From Fluviicoccus sp. (lineage in GTDB: Bacteria > Pseudomonadota > Gammaproteobacteria > Pseudomonadales > Moraxellaceae): DNA of 64,000 nt. Below, in pieces: positions 8,106 through 15,955 of the stretch. A program made the translations under genes and the position numbers. The stretch lies in assembly GCF_030646115.1 (NCBI RefSeq), contig NZ_JAUSMX010000015.1:248001-312000 (forward strand), given 5' to 3'. Positions within the stretch are counted from its first letter, which is position 1; the number at the start of each line of letters is the position of its first letter. The notes beneath the pieces were generated by a model. The model ran no database searches. It worked only from the letters and a program-made list of their open reading frames with translations, and was not told the origin of the DNA.

Positions 8106-9221
8106 TCAGGCTGTCTGTGGTTGTACGCTGATCGCCTTGCCCTTTCCGCTCCACGGAAACGCATATTTGACGATCCGCTTGGTGACCTGGCCGAATTGGG
8201 TGAGCAGCGAACCTTTGTTATACCGGATGCCATAACGGGCACAGATGGCCTGCACTTCCGGGGCAATTTCCGCATAACGGCAGGCAGGAATATCCGGGTA
8301 CAGGTGGTGTTCGATCTGGTGGCTGAGGTTGCCGCTGAGGATGTGGAACAGTTTGCCGCCGGTGAGGTTGGCGGAGCCGCGAATCTGCCGCCAGTACCAG
8401 TGGCCACGGGTTTCGTTGTCGACGCATTCCTTGGGGAAGACTTCAGCATCAGTGGTGAAGTGGCCGCAGAAGATAATGGTGAAAGTCCACAGGTTGCGGA
8501 TGCCGTTGGCGGCGAGGTTGCCCAGCAGCACTGGCAGGAAGAAGGGGCCGGCGAGCAGCGGGAACAGGACGTAGTCCTTGAGCAGCTGGCTGCGGATCTT
8601 CTTTTGCAGGGGGATCCATTGTTCCTTGAGTTCGGCCCAGGACTTCTTGCCGTTGGCGACGCGGCCCAGTTCCAGGTTCTGGATGGCGACACCCCACTGG
8701 AACAGCAGCGCGAAGAGGACGGCGTAAACCGGCTGGAACAGGTACATGGTCTTCCAGCGCTGTTCGGGGAACAGGCGCAGCAGGCCGTAGCCGACGTCGT
8801 CATCCATACCGCGCACGTTGGTGTAGGTGTGGTGGCGGAAGTTGTGGGTGTAGCGCCAGTTGTCGCTGGTGCCGACGATGTCCCATTCGAAGGTCTTGCC
8901 GTTGAAGGCGGGGTCGCGCATCCAGTCGAACTGGCCGTGCATGACATTGTGGCCCAATTCCATGTTGTCGAGGATCTTGGACACGCCCAGCAGCGCGGTT
9001 CCCGCCAGCCAAGCGGGCGGGAAAATACCAGCCATCAGCAGGCCGCGCCCGGCGAGGCCGGTGTAGCGCACCGCCTTGTGGATATTGCGAATGTAGGTGG
9101 CGTCACGTTCGCCGATGTCGGCGAGGACGCGGTCGCGCAGGGCGTCGAGTTCGGCGGCCAGGGCGGTGAGCTGGGCTTCGCTGAGCTGGGAATTCAGGGC
9201 ATATGGCAGGGCGGCGGTCAT
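8106..9221 (-). CDS. Membrane fatty acid / acyl-CoA desaturase
   Basis: Three histidine boxes HNVMHGQFDW, HNFRHHTYTNV, HQIEHHLYPD. Confidence 0.9.
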   Translation of the reverse strand: MTAALPYALNSQLSEAQLTALAAELDALRDRVLADIGERDATYIRNIHKAVRYTGLAGRGLLMAGIFPPAWLAGTALLGVSKILDNMELGHNVMHGQFDWMRDPAFNGKTFEWDIVGTSDNWRYTHNFRHHTYTNVRGMDDDVGYGLLRLFPEQRWKTMYLFQPVYAVLFALLFQWGVAIQNLELGRVANGKKSWAELKEQWIPLQKKIRSQLLKDYVLFPLLAGPFFLPVLLGNLAANGIRNLWTFTIIFCGHFTTDAEVFPKECVDNETRGHWYWRQIRGSANLTGGKLFHILSGNLSHQIEHHLYPDIPACRYAEIAPEVQAICARYGIRYNKGSLLTQFGQVTKRIVKYAFPWSGKGKAISVQPQTA

Positions 9222-9248
9222 GGCGGTGTCCGTGTCAATTCAAGAAGG

Positions 9249-10337
9249 TCAGAGGTCGAGCGTCAGGTCGGTTTGCGGGCGACTGATGCACAGGCGCACC
9301 TGGCTGCCTGCTTCGTCCTGCATCTCGCCGGTCAGGCGGTTGCGGCTGCTGCCCGACTGCTGCCGGCAACTGCAGGTATGGCAGATGCCCATGCGGCACC
9401 CCGATTCCGGGCGGATGCCCTGCGCTTCCAGTCCGTCCAGCAGCGTCTGCGCGGAGGACAGGGTGACGGTGCGGGCGCTGCGCGTCAGGGTGACGGTGAC
9501 GGCACGTTCGGTATCGGCCGCAGGATTTTCCGGCAGGGTGAAGGCTTCGGCGGTGAAGCTGCGCACCCGGCCCTGCAGCAGTTGGCGGGCGCTGTCGGCA
9601 AAGCCGAAGGGACCGCAGGCCATGACCTGTTGCGTGGCGAGGGTCGGCAGCTGTGCGGCGAGGAATTCGGTGGAGAGGCGGCCGTTCAATTCGCCCTTCA
9701 GGAGGACGGGTTCACGGGTGAGTATGGTCAACAAGCGGAAACGGCGGTCGCGACCGGCCAACGCCTGCAATTCATTGAGGAAACAGAGGTCGGCGCGGGT
9801 TTGCGCCCAGTAAGCCAGCGTCACGGTCACCGGGGCATCGCCATCCAGCAAAGCACGCGTCAGGCTCATCACCGGGGTGATGCCGCTGCCGGCGGCGAGC
9901 AGCAGGTAATCCCCGGCCGGATGGGCAGGCAGGGTCATCTCGCCAAAGGCCTGACCCAGTTCCAAGATGTCGCCGGGACGGGTGTGCTGGCACAGTTGCG
10001 TGCTGACCTTGCCGCCCTCCTCCTGACACACGGTGATGGCCAGACGGCCGTCGGCGCGGGGGATGTCGCTGAGGCTGTAGCTGCGGGTCAGCCGCGCGCC
10101 GTTCACTTCGACCGTGACATTGACGTGCTGGCCGGGACGGAAGCCCTTGAATAGGCGGTTCGGCTGCAGCAGCAGCGTCACCGTCTCCCGCGCCTCCACA
10201 CGGCGCTCCACCACTTCCGCCCGCACCCGCTCCAGCGACAGCAGGGGATTCAGGCGGCCCGCCCAGAACTCCAGCACCGGGGACGGCAACAGCGGACTAA
10301 GCAGGCGGGCGATGCGGGAAGAGCTTTCGGCAGACAT
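9249..10337 (-). CDS. Ferredoxin reductase with 2Fe-2S domain, partner of the desaturase
   Basis: RSYSLSDIP, GSGITPVMSLTRALL, CRMGICHTCSC. Start at MSAESS (10337); ORF track start is 10355. Confidence 0.87.
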   Translation of the reverse strand: MSAESSSRIARLLSPLLPSPVLEFWAGRLNPLLSLERVRAEVVERRVEARETVTLLLQPNRLFKGFRPGQHVNVTVEVNGARLTRSYSLSDIPRADGRLAITVCQEEGGKVSTQLCQHTRPGDILELGQAFGEMTLPAHPAGDYLLLAAGSGITPVMSLTRALLDGDAPVTVTLAYWAQTRADLCFLNELQALAGRDRRFRLLTILTREPVLLKGELNGRLSTEFLAAQLPTLATQQVMACGPFGFADSARQLLQGRVRSFTAEAFTLPENPAADTERAVTVTLTRSARTVTLSSAQTLLDGLEAQGIRPESGCRMGICHTCSCRQQSGSSRNRLTGEMQDEAGSQVRLCISRPQTDLTLDL

Positions 10338-10372
10338 GGCGAATCCGGCAAACAAGGGGAATGCCGGTCATT

Positions 10373-10408
10373 ATACATACTGAAATACATATGTCTATAC
10401 ACTTGTAT
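10373..10408. promoter_or_regulatory. Three tandem 12-bp ATACAY-type units in the divergent desaturase/TetR promoter
   Basis: ATACATACTGAA ATACATATGTCT ATACACTTGTAT, directly adjacent; unit 3 is a dyad ATACA-CT-TGTAT. Confidence 0.5.
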
Positions 10409-10505
10409 ATTAATTACAGCCACACCTGAAGACGTTTTCGACGCTCCGGTCCGGGCTGTGTATAATCAAGCGATGAATCATCACTTTACCCGAAGACAGG
10501 CCAAC

Positions 10506-11198
10506 ATGTCCCAGTCACCGCTAACCCCCTCCGCCGGCACCCCCGAGACTCCTGACGACGCTCCGGCCGAAGTCCATAACGGTCCCGGCCGCCGGGCCGT
10601 GATTTCGCGGGAAGACCTGATCCAGGCGGCGATGAAGCTGGTGGGGCCGAACCGCAGTGTCTCCACCATCAGCCTGCGGGAAGTGGCGCGGGAGGCGGGC
10701 ATTGCCCCGAACAGTTTCTACCGCCATTTCCGCGACACCGACGAACTGGCGATTGCCCTGATTGATCTGGCGGGCAGTTCGTTGCGGCAGATCATTGGTG
10801 AGGTACGACGCCGTGCCAACCGCGAAAGCAGCGTGACGCGCTTGTCGGTGGAAGTGTTCATGGAGCAGCTAACCGCCGACGAAGGCTTCCTGTCGTTGCT
10901 GCTGCGCGAGGGGCCGGTGGGCTCCACGGCATTCAAGCAGGCGGTGGAACGGCAACTACATTATTTTGAAGAAGAGTTGAAGGAAGATCTGGTGCGCCTG
11001 TCAGCGCTGCACGGGCGTTCGCTGTTCGAGCCGGGACTGGCGGCAAAGGCCATAACCCGGCTGGTCTTCACCATGGGCGCCACGGCGCTGGATATTCCGA
11101 AAGAGCGTCATCCGGAGGTGATCGACCAGACGGCGACCATGGTGCGGATGATCCTGGTGGGGGCGGAAACGATGGTGCTGCGGAAGGACAAGGACTAA
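10506..11198 (+). CDS. TetR family regulator, FabR/DesT-like
   Basis: RAVISREDLIQAAMKLVGPNRSVSTISLREVAREAGIAPNSFYRHFRDTDELAIALID; start choice (10473/10506) uncertain. Confidence 0.83.
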   Translation: MSQSPLTPSAGTPETPDDAPAEVHNGPGRRAVISREDLIQAAMKLVGPNRSVSTISLREVAREAGIAPNSFYRHFRDTDELAIALIDLAGSSLRQIIGEVRRRANRESSVTRLSVEVFMEQLTADEGFLSLLLREGPVGSTAFKQAVERQLHYFEEELKEDLVRLSALHGRSLFEPGLAAKAITRLVFTMGATALDIPKERHPEVIDQTATMVRMILVGAETMVLRKDKD

Positions 11199-11220
11199 AC
11201 CGCCCTTCCCTCCCTGCCAT

Positions 11221-11781
11221 TCAAAACTCGTTGCGGATGGCCCGGTAGCCGTGCACCAGATCCAGATTCACCCGCGCCACGCTCTCGGAAAAATCGTGGG
11301 CGTGGTTGGTGACCGGTTGCAGGGTTGAGGTATCCGACTCATGGTTCACCTTGTGGCAGGACGGCACATACACCCCCGGCGGAATCTCCCGGCTGTCGAT
11401 GACGCAGTTGTGCCGCACCACCGCATAGTCCTGCACTGTCGCGTTGTACACCACCGAATTGAAACCGATGAAGACATGGCTGCCGATCCAGCACGGCCCG
11501 TGGATGATCGAACGGTGGGCAATCGACGTATGTTCCCCAATCACCACCAGCCCGCCCGCCTTGGAGTGAATCACCACCCCGTCCTGGATGTTGGAATGCG
11601 CGCCAATCACGATTGGCTCCATATCCCCGCGCTCATTGACCTCGTCTGCGCGGATCACCGCATAGGGGCCGATGAAGACGTTCTCATGGACAATCACCTG
11701 ACCGATCAGGATGGCTGTCGGGTCGACAAAGGCGCTTTCATGCACCACCGGAATGTCACCGCGCGGATTACGCCGGATCAT
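11221..11781 (-). CDS. Left-handed beta-helix (hexapeptide) protein, gamma-carbonic-anhydrase-like
   Basis: VDPTAILIGQVIVHENVFIGPYAVIRADE, NIQDGVVIHS, IAHRSIIHGPCWIGSHVFIGFNSVVYNA. Confidence 0.8.
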   Translation of the reverse strand: MIRRNPRGDIPVVHESAFVDPTAILIGQVIVHENVFIGPYAVIRADEVNERGDMEPIVIGAHSNIQDGVVIHSKAGGLVVIGEHTSIAHRSIIHGPCWIGSHVFIGFNSVVYNATVQDYAVVRHNCVIDSREIPPGVYVPSCHKVNHESDTSTLQPVTNHAHDFSESVARVNLDLVHGYRAIRNEF

Positions 11782-11786
11782 GGGAT

Positions 11787-12449
11787 TTACCCCGCTCGTA
11801 CCCGTGGGAACAGCACGTTGTTTTCCAGATGGATGTGCTCCATCAGGTCGTCAATGAAGGCTTTGGCGCCGCTGTAGAGCGCCCGCCAGGTATTGCAGGC
11901 ATCGGCGGGCGGCACACCGTTGTGGATGGCGGCGCGCAGGCGGTCCAGACGACGGCCGTGTTCCTCGTGCTCGCACTCCATGGCGCCCATCGCCATTTCC
12001 GGGTTGGGGCCGCGCCCGGTCATGATCATCGGGAACAACACGCATTCTTCCTTCTGCATGTGCAGCTCCAATTCTTCCCGCATTTCCTTGAGCATGGCCG
12101 GAAGTCCGTCCGGGCAATCGGCGCGGTCGCCGTGCACCGACTCCACGCGCTGTGCCAGCCGGATCAGTTCCGGCAGTTGCTCGCGGTGGCGCTCGTGGAA
12201 ATCGCGATAGATATGGTCGATCAGTACCGACAGGTCGACGGTATTCCAGTCCTTCTCCGCCAGTGGGTCTTTTTCCAGCGCAATCAGGTCGCGGACGATC
12301 ATCGCGCCGTCCAGCTGTTTCTTCTGCACCAGTTGCTGCAGCGAATTCCTGCCGCCGCAGCAGAAGTCGATGCCGTATTTCTGGAAGACTCCGGTGGCGC
12401 CCGGCACTTGGGCGGCGATGTGGCCGACCGGGGAATTCAGGTAATCCAT
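11787..12449 (-). CDS. Iron-sulfur cluster repair di-iron protein (YtfE/ScdA family)
   Basis: MDYLNSPVGHIAAQVPGATGVFQKYGIDFCCGG plus hemerythrin-like histidines (IDHIYRDFHERHREQL, ELHMQKEE, ECEHEEHGRR, EHIHLENNVLFPR). Confidence 0.9.
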   Translation of the reverse strand: MDYLNSPVGHIAAQVPGATGVFQKYGIDFCCGGRNSLQQLVQKKQLDGAMIVRDLIALEKDPLAEKDWNTVDLSVLIDHIYRDFHERHREQLPELIRLAQRVESVHGDRADCPDGLPAMLKEMREELELHMQKEECVLFPMIMTGRGPNPEMAMGAMECEHEEHGRRLDRLRAAIHNGVPPADACNTWRALYSGAKAFIDDLMEHIHLENNVLFPRVRAG

Positions 12450-12475
12450 GGGAACCTCCGTTAATTGAGAGTTCA

Positions 12476-12937
12476 TCAATTCATGCTGATAACCGGCAGC
12501 CAGGTCTTGCCCATCTGGATGCCGCGGATGTTGCTGCCCGCCACCAACTTTTGAAGGTAGACGGTGACGGCCTGACGGCAGGATCGTGCTTCCAGCTCGC
12601 CGCGAATGATCAGCGCGACATCGTCATAAGGCAAGGTTTGGCCGTCCGGGCCCAGCAGCCGGTGCGCTTGCGCAGCATAGAATTCGCGACAGGCCTCTTC
12701 ACCCGGCGCGTCGACGCGGATCACCCGCGCCAGCAGGCTGTCGATCAGCTCGGCTTCATCGTTGTCGATCTGCGCGACGGCTTCGCGATGCGCCTCCTGC
12801 AACAGCAATTCGCGCAGCACCAGCGCCTCGGCGGCGCGCTGCCAGGCTTCCTGGCGGCTTTGCGCGGGATGGTACTGCATTTCCTGGCCGATAACGGCTT
12901 CAGGGATTTCTTTGTGGTTGACGATGACGGGGGTCAT
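12476..12937 (-). CDS. Parvulin-type PPIase-related protein lacking the rotamase core (nar-associated)
   Basis: N-terminal region (ALVLRELLLQEAHR..., EEACREFYAAQ) and C-terminal region (LPYDDVALIIRGELEARSCRQAVTVYLQKLVAGSNIRGI) as in nar-linked peptidylprolyl isomerases, with no central catalytic domain. Confidence 0.65.
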   Translation of the reverse strand: MTPVIVNHKEIPEAVIGQEMQYHPAQSRQEAWQRAAEALVLRELLLQEAHREAVAQIDNDEAELIDSLLARVIRVDAPGEEACREFYAAQAHRLLGPDGQTLPYDDVALIIRGELEARSCRQAVTVYLQKLVAGSNIRGIQMGKTWLPVISMN

Positions 12938-12958
12938 GGGGTTTCTCCTGCTTTTGGT

Positions 12959-13081
12959 CCCCTCTCCCCCTGTGGGAGAGGGTTAGGGAGAGGGGTGCGG
13001 AAAGTCGCTCGAACACACCGGCAGCTCAAGAGCGACCGCCGTACCCCTCTCCCCGGCCCTCTCCCACAAGGGGAGAGGGAG
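12959..13081. repeat. Paired inverted CTCTCCCC repeats forming a long hairpin between narI and the PPIase-like gene
   Basis: Left arm ccctctccccctgtgggagagggttagggagaggggtgcgg; right arm near reverse complement tacccctctccccggccctctcccacaaggggagaggg. Confidence 0.8.
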
Positions 13082-13087
13082 TTTCAA

Positions 13088-13786
13088 TTACCGCGCATTC
13101 CGACTGCGCACAATCTGATACCCCGGCCGCAGCAGATACCACACCGGCGCGCTGATGACATGCACCAGCCGGGTGAACGGCGCCACCACGAACAGCGACA
13201 GGCCCAGCCAGATATGCACCTTGAAGATGATGCTTTCTTCCAGAATGAAATCAGCAGCGCCGCTGCGGAAGGTGACGATGTGCTGCGCCCATTCCGCCAG
13301 CTTCATCATGCTGCTGCCGTCCATGTGCTGCGCGGAAACAAAGATGGTGCTGAGGCCGAGCGTGACCTGGATGAACAGCATCCACAGCACCAGCCAGTCG
13401 CTGAAACGGGTGTGGGCGCGCAAGCGCGGGCTGTTCAGGCGGCGGGTAATCAGCAGGTACAGGCCGATGAAGCACAGCGTGCCGAAGATGCCGCCCGCGA
13501 CCATCGCCAGCAGCTGCTTGTTCTCGACGCTGATCACCTGCACGTACAACGCATGCGGGGTGAGCAGGCCGACCAGATGGCCGACGATGATCAGCAGCAC
13601 GCCGATGTGGAACAGGTTGCTGCCCAGCCGCAGGCTGCTGCGGTCCAGCAACTGGGAGGAACTGGCCTTCCAGCTATACTGCTCGCGGTCGAAGCGGATG
13701 ACGCAGCCGATGATGAACACCGCGAAGGCGATGTAGGGATAAATGCCGAACAGCAGGGTGTTCAGCCAGTTTGCCATGGAATCCAT
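13088..13786 (-). CDS. narI: Respiratory nitrate reductase gamma subunit
   Basis: Gene order and NarI-like transmembrane sequence (NTLLFGIYPYIAFAVFIIGCVIRFDREQYSWKASSSQLL). RBS GAGG favours the internal ATG at 13786. Confidence 0.95.
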   Translation of the reverse strand: MDSMANWLNTLLFGIYPYIAFAVFIIGCVIRFDREQYSWKASSSQLLDRSSLRLGSNLFHIGVLLIIVGHLVGLLTPHALYVQVISVENKQLLAMVAGGIFGTLCFIGLYLLITRRLNSPRLRAHTRFSDWLVLWMLFIQVTLGLSTIFVSAQHMDGSSMMKLAEWAQHIVTFRSGAADFILEESIIFKVHIWLGLSLFVVAPFTRLVHVISAPVWYLLRPGYQIVRSRNAR

Positions 13787-13801
13787 AATCATATCCTCGT
13801 A

Positions 13802-14434
13802 TCAGGGCCGGCCGGCGGCGCTGCTGCAGGGGGCGGTGTTGTCCAGGAAGCGGACTTCAGCGTCCTGCCAGGCGGCGTCAATGTCTTCTTCCTGCGCCGG
13901 TTCGCTGGCGATCAGCGGGCGCACGCCCACCAGTTCTTCCAGTGCGGAAAACACCAGGCCATAGGCGGAGTCGTGATTGCGCAAGCGAGCGCCCAGCGCC
14001 TGAATGACGTGAAGCGGCTCCTTGAGCAACGCCATCGCTTCGTCCAGCGGCAGCACCGACAGGAACTCCAGGAACATCGGCAGATAGTCCGGCAGCTCGT
14101 GGCCATCGGTCAGTTCCAGGCCGTGCTTGGCGTAGACGTTGATCAGGTCGACCATGGCCGGGCCGCGGTCGCGTGATTCGCCGTGCACATGTTCAAACAA
14201 GTGCAGCGACAACGAACGGGTGCGGTCGAACAGGTTGACGTAGGTCTCCTGCACATCCCAGCCGTCACCGGCCTGGATGTCCTGGGCAAAACCCAGCAGG
14301 GCGCGGCGGGTGCCTTCCGACAGGCTGCGCTCTTCGCGCAGCACGTCGATCACGGCGGTCAGCTCCTTGCGCATCGCGTCATCGGGATACATCAGCAGGT
14401 GGCTGAGCGCCCGGAAAGTCAGCGGATTACTCAT
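13802..14434 (-). CDS. narJ: Nitrate reductase molybdenum cofactor assembly chaperone
   Basis: Starts MSNPLTFRALSHLLMYPDD; ATG overlaps the narH stop (CATGAGTAA). Confidence 0.93.
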   Translation of the reverse strand: MSNPLTFRALSHLLMYPDDAMRKELTAVIDVLREERSLSEGTRRALLGFAQDIQAGDGWDVQETYVNLFDRTRSLSLHLFEHVHGESRDRGPAMVDLINVYAKHGLELTDGHELPDYLPMFLEFLSVLPLDEAMALLKEPLHVIQALGARLRNHDSAYGLVFSALEELVGVRPLIASEPAQEEDIDAAWQDAEVRFLDNTAPCSSAAGRP

Positions 14435-15950
14435 GAGTGCCTCCCCACAGGTTGGGCTTGCGTTGCTTGCCGAACAGATCGGCGTCGTTGTCGCCGTTGG
14501 AGCAGCCGTTGCCGAAGGTGAAACCGCAACCGGAACGCACATCAAAGGCGCGGCCGGCGTATTCGCGGTGGGCGCTGGGGATGACGTAGCGGTCTTCGTA
14601 GTTGGCAATGGCCATGTAGCGGTACATCTCTTCCACCGTGGCGGCGTTGATGCCGGTCTGTTTGAGGACGGCGACATTGCCCTCCCCGTGCAGTTGCTGC
14701 TCGCGCTTGTAGACGCGCATCGCCAGCATCCGCTCCAGCGCCAGCTTCACCGGCGCTTCGTTGCCGCCGGTCAGCAGGTTGGCCAGGTAACGCAGCGGAA
14801 TGCGCAGCGAGTTGACGTCGGGGATGACGCCGTTGCTGCCCATCTGGCCCTTGGCGTGGGCGTTCTGGATCGGCGACAGCGGCGGGATGTACCAGACCAT
14901 CGGCAGCGTGCGGTATTCCGGGTGCAGCGGGAAGGCGATCTTCCACTCCATCGCCATCTTGTAGACGGGCGAACGGCGTGCGGCCTCCATCCACGAATCG
15001 GGAATGCCTTCCTTGCGGGCGGCTTCGATCACGGCGGGGTCGTTGGGGTTGAGGAAGATGTCCAGCTGCGCCTGATAGAGGTCGCCGTCGTTTTCGACGC
15101 TGGCGGCCTGTTCGATGCGGTCGGCGTCATACAACAGCACGCCGAGGTAGCGGATGCGGCCGACACAGGTTTCCGAGCAGACGGTGGGTTCGCCCATTTC
15201 GATGCGCGGGTAGCAGAACACGCACTTCTCCGACTTGCCGGACTCCCAGTTGAAGTAGATCTTCTTGTAGGGACAGGCGGAAACGCACATGCGCCAGCCG
15301 CGGCACTTGTCCTGGTCGATGAGGACGATACCGTCTTCCTCGCGCTTGTAGATGGCGCCGCTGGGACAGGCAGCCACGCAGGCGGGGTTGAGGCAGTGCT
15401 CGCACAGGCGCGGCAGGTACATCATGAAGGTGTTTTCGAACTGGCCGTAGATGTCCTTTTCGACGGCTTCGAAGTTGTAGTCCTTGCTGCGCTTGCTGAA
15501 TTCGCCGCCGAGGATTTCTTCCCAGTTCGGGCCTTTCTCGATCTTTTCCATCACCTTGCCGGTGATGACCGACACCGGACGGGCGGTCGGGGTCACTTTC
15601 GAGGTCGGCGCATTCTGCAAATGCGTGTAGTCGAAGGTGAACGGCTCGTAGTAGTCGTCGATGGTGGGCAGGTCATGGTTGGCGAAGATGTTGGCAAGGA
15701 TGCGCCACTTCGCCCCGAGCTTGGGCCGGATGCTGCCGTTGGCCAGCCGTTCCCAGCCGCCGTTCCAGCGTTCCTGGTTTTCCCAGTCGTCGGGATAGCC
15801 GATGCCGGGCTTGGTTTCGACGTTGTTGAACCACGCGTATTCCATGCCCTGCCGCGACGTCCAGACGTTCTTGCAGGTGACGGAGCAGGTGTGGCAGCCG
15901 ATGCATTTGTCCAGGTTGAGGACCATGCCGATTTGTGCGCGTATTTTCAT
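14427..15950 (-). CDS. narH: Respiratory nitrate reductase beta subunit
   Basis: MKIRAQIGMVLNLDKCIGCHTCSVTCKNVWTSRQGMEYAWFNNVETKPG, ferredoxin-type cysteine clusters. Confidence 0.97.
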   Translation of the reverse strand: MKIRAQIGMVLNLDKCIGCHTCSVTCKNVWTSRQGMEYAWFNNVETKPGIGYPDDWENQERWNGGWERLANGSIRPKLGAKWRILANIFANHDLPTIDDYYEPFTFDYTHLQNAPTSKVTPTARPVSVITGKVMEKIEKGPNWEEILGGEFSKRSKDYNFEAVEKDIYGQFENTFMMYLPRLCEHCLNPACVAACPSGAIYKREEDGIVLIDQDKCRGWRMCVSACPYKKIYFNWESGKSEKCVFCYPRIEMGEPTVCSETCVGRIRYLGVLLYDADRIEQAASVENDGDLYQAQLDIFLNPNDPAVIEAARKEGIPDSWMEAARRSPVYKMAMEWKIAFPLHPEYRTLPMVWYIPPLSPIQNAHAKGQMGSNGVIPDVNSLRIPLRYLANLLTGGNEAPVKLALERMLAMRVYKREQQLHGEGNVAVLKQTGINAATVEEMYRYMAIANYEDRYVIPSAHREYAGRAFDVRSGCGFTFGNGCSNGDNDADLFGKQRKPNLWGGTHE

Positions 15951-15955
15951 GGTGT

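Noticed and set aside
8076-10154. 692-aa plus-strand ORF opposite desaturase and reductase
   Set aside because: Antisense shadow of two well-supported genes.
12959-13081. CRISPR array or mobile element interpretation of the repeats
   Set aside because: Only inverted short repeats with no regular spacers, no cas genes and no transposase.
12152-14176. 674-aa plus-strand ORF across ytfE-like/PPIase-like/narI/narJ
   Set aside because: Antisense to several confident genes; low-complexity Gln/His/Arg translation.
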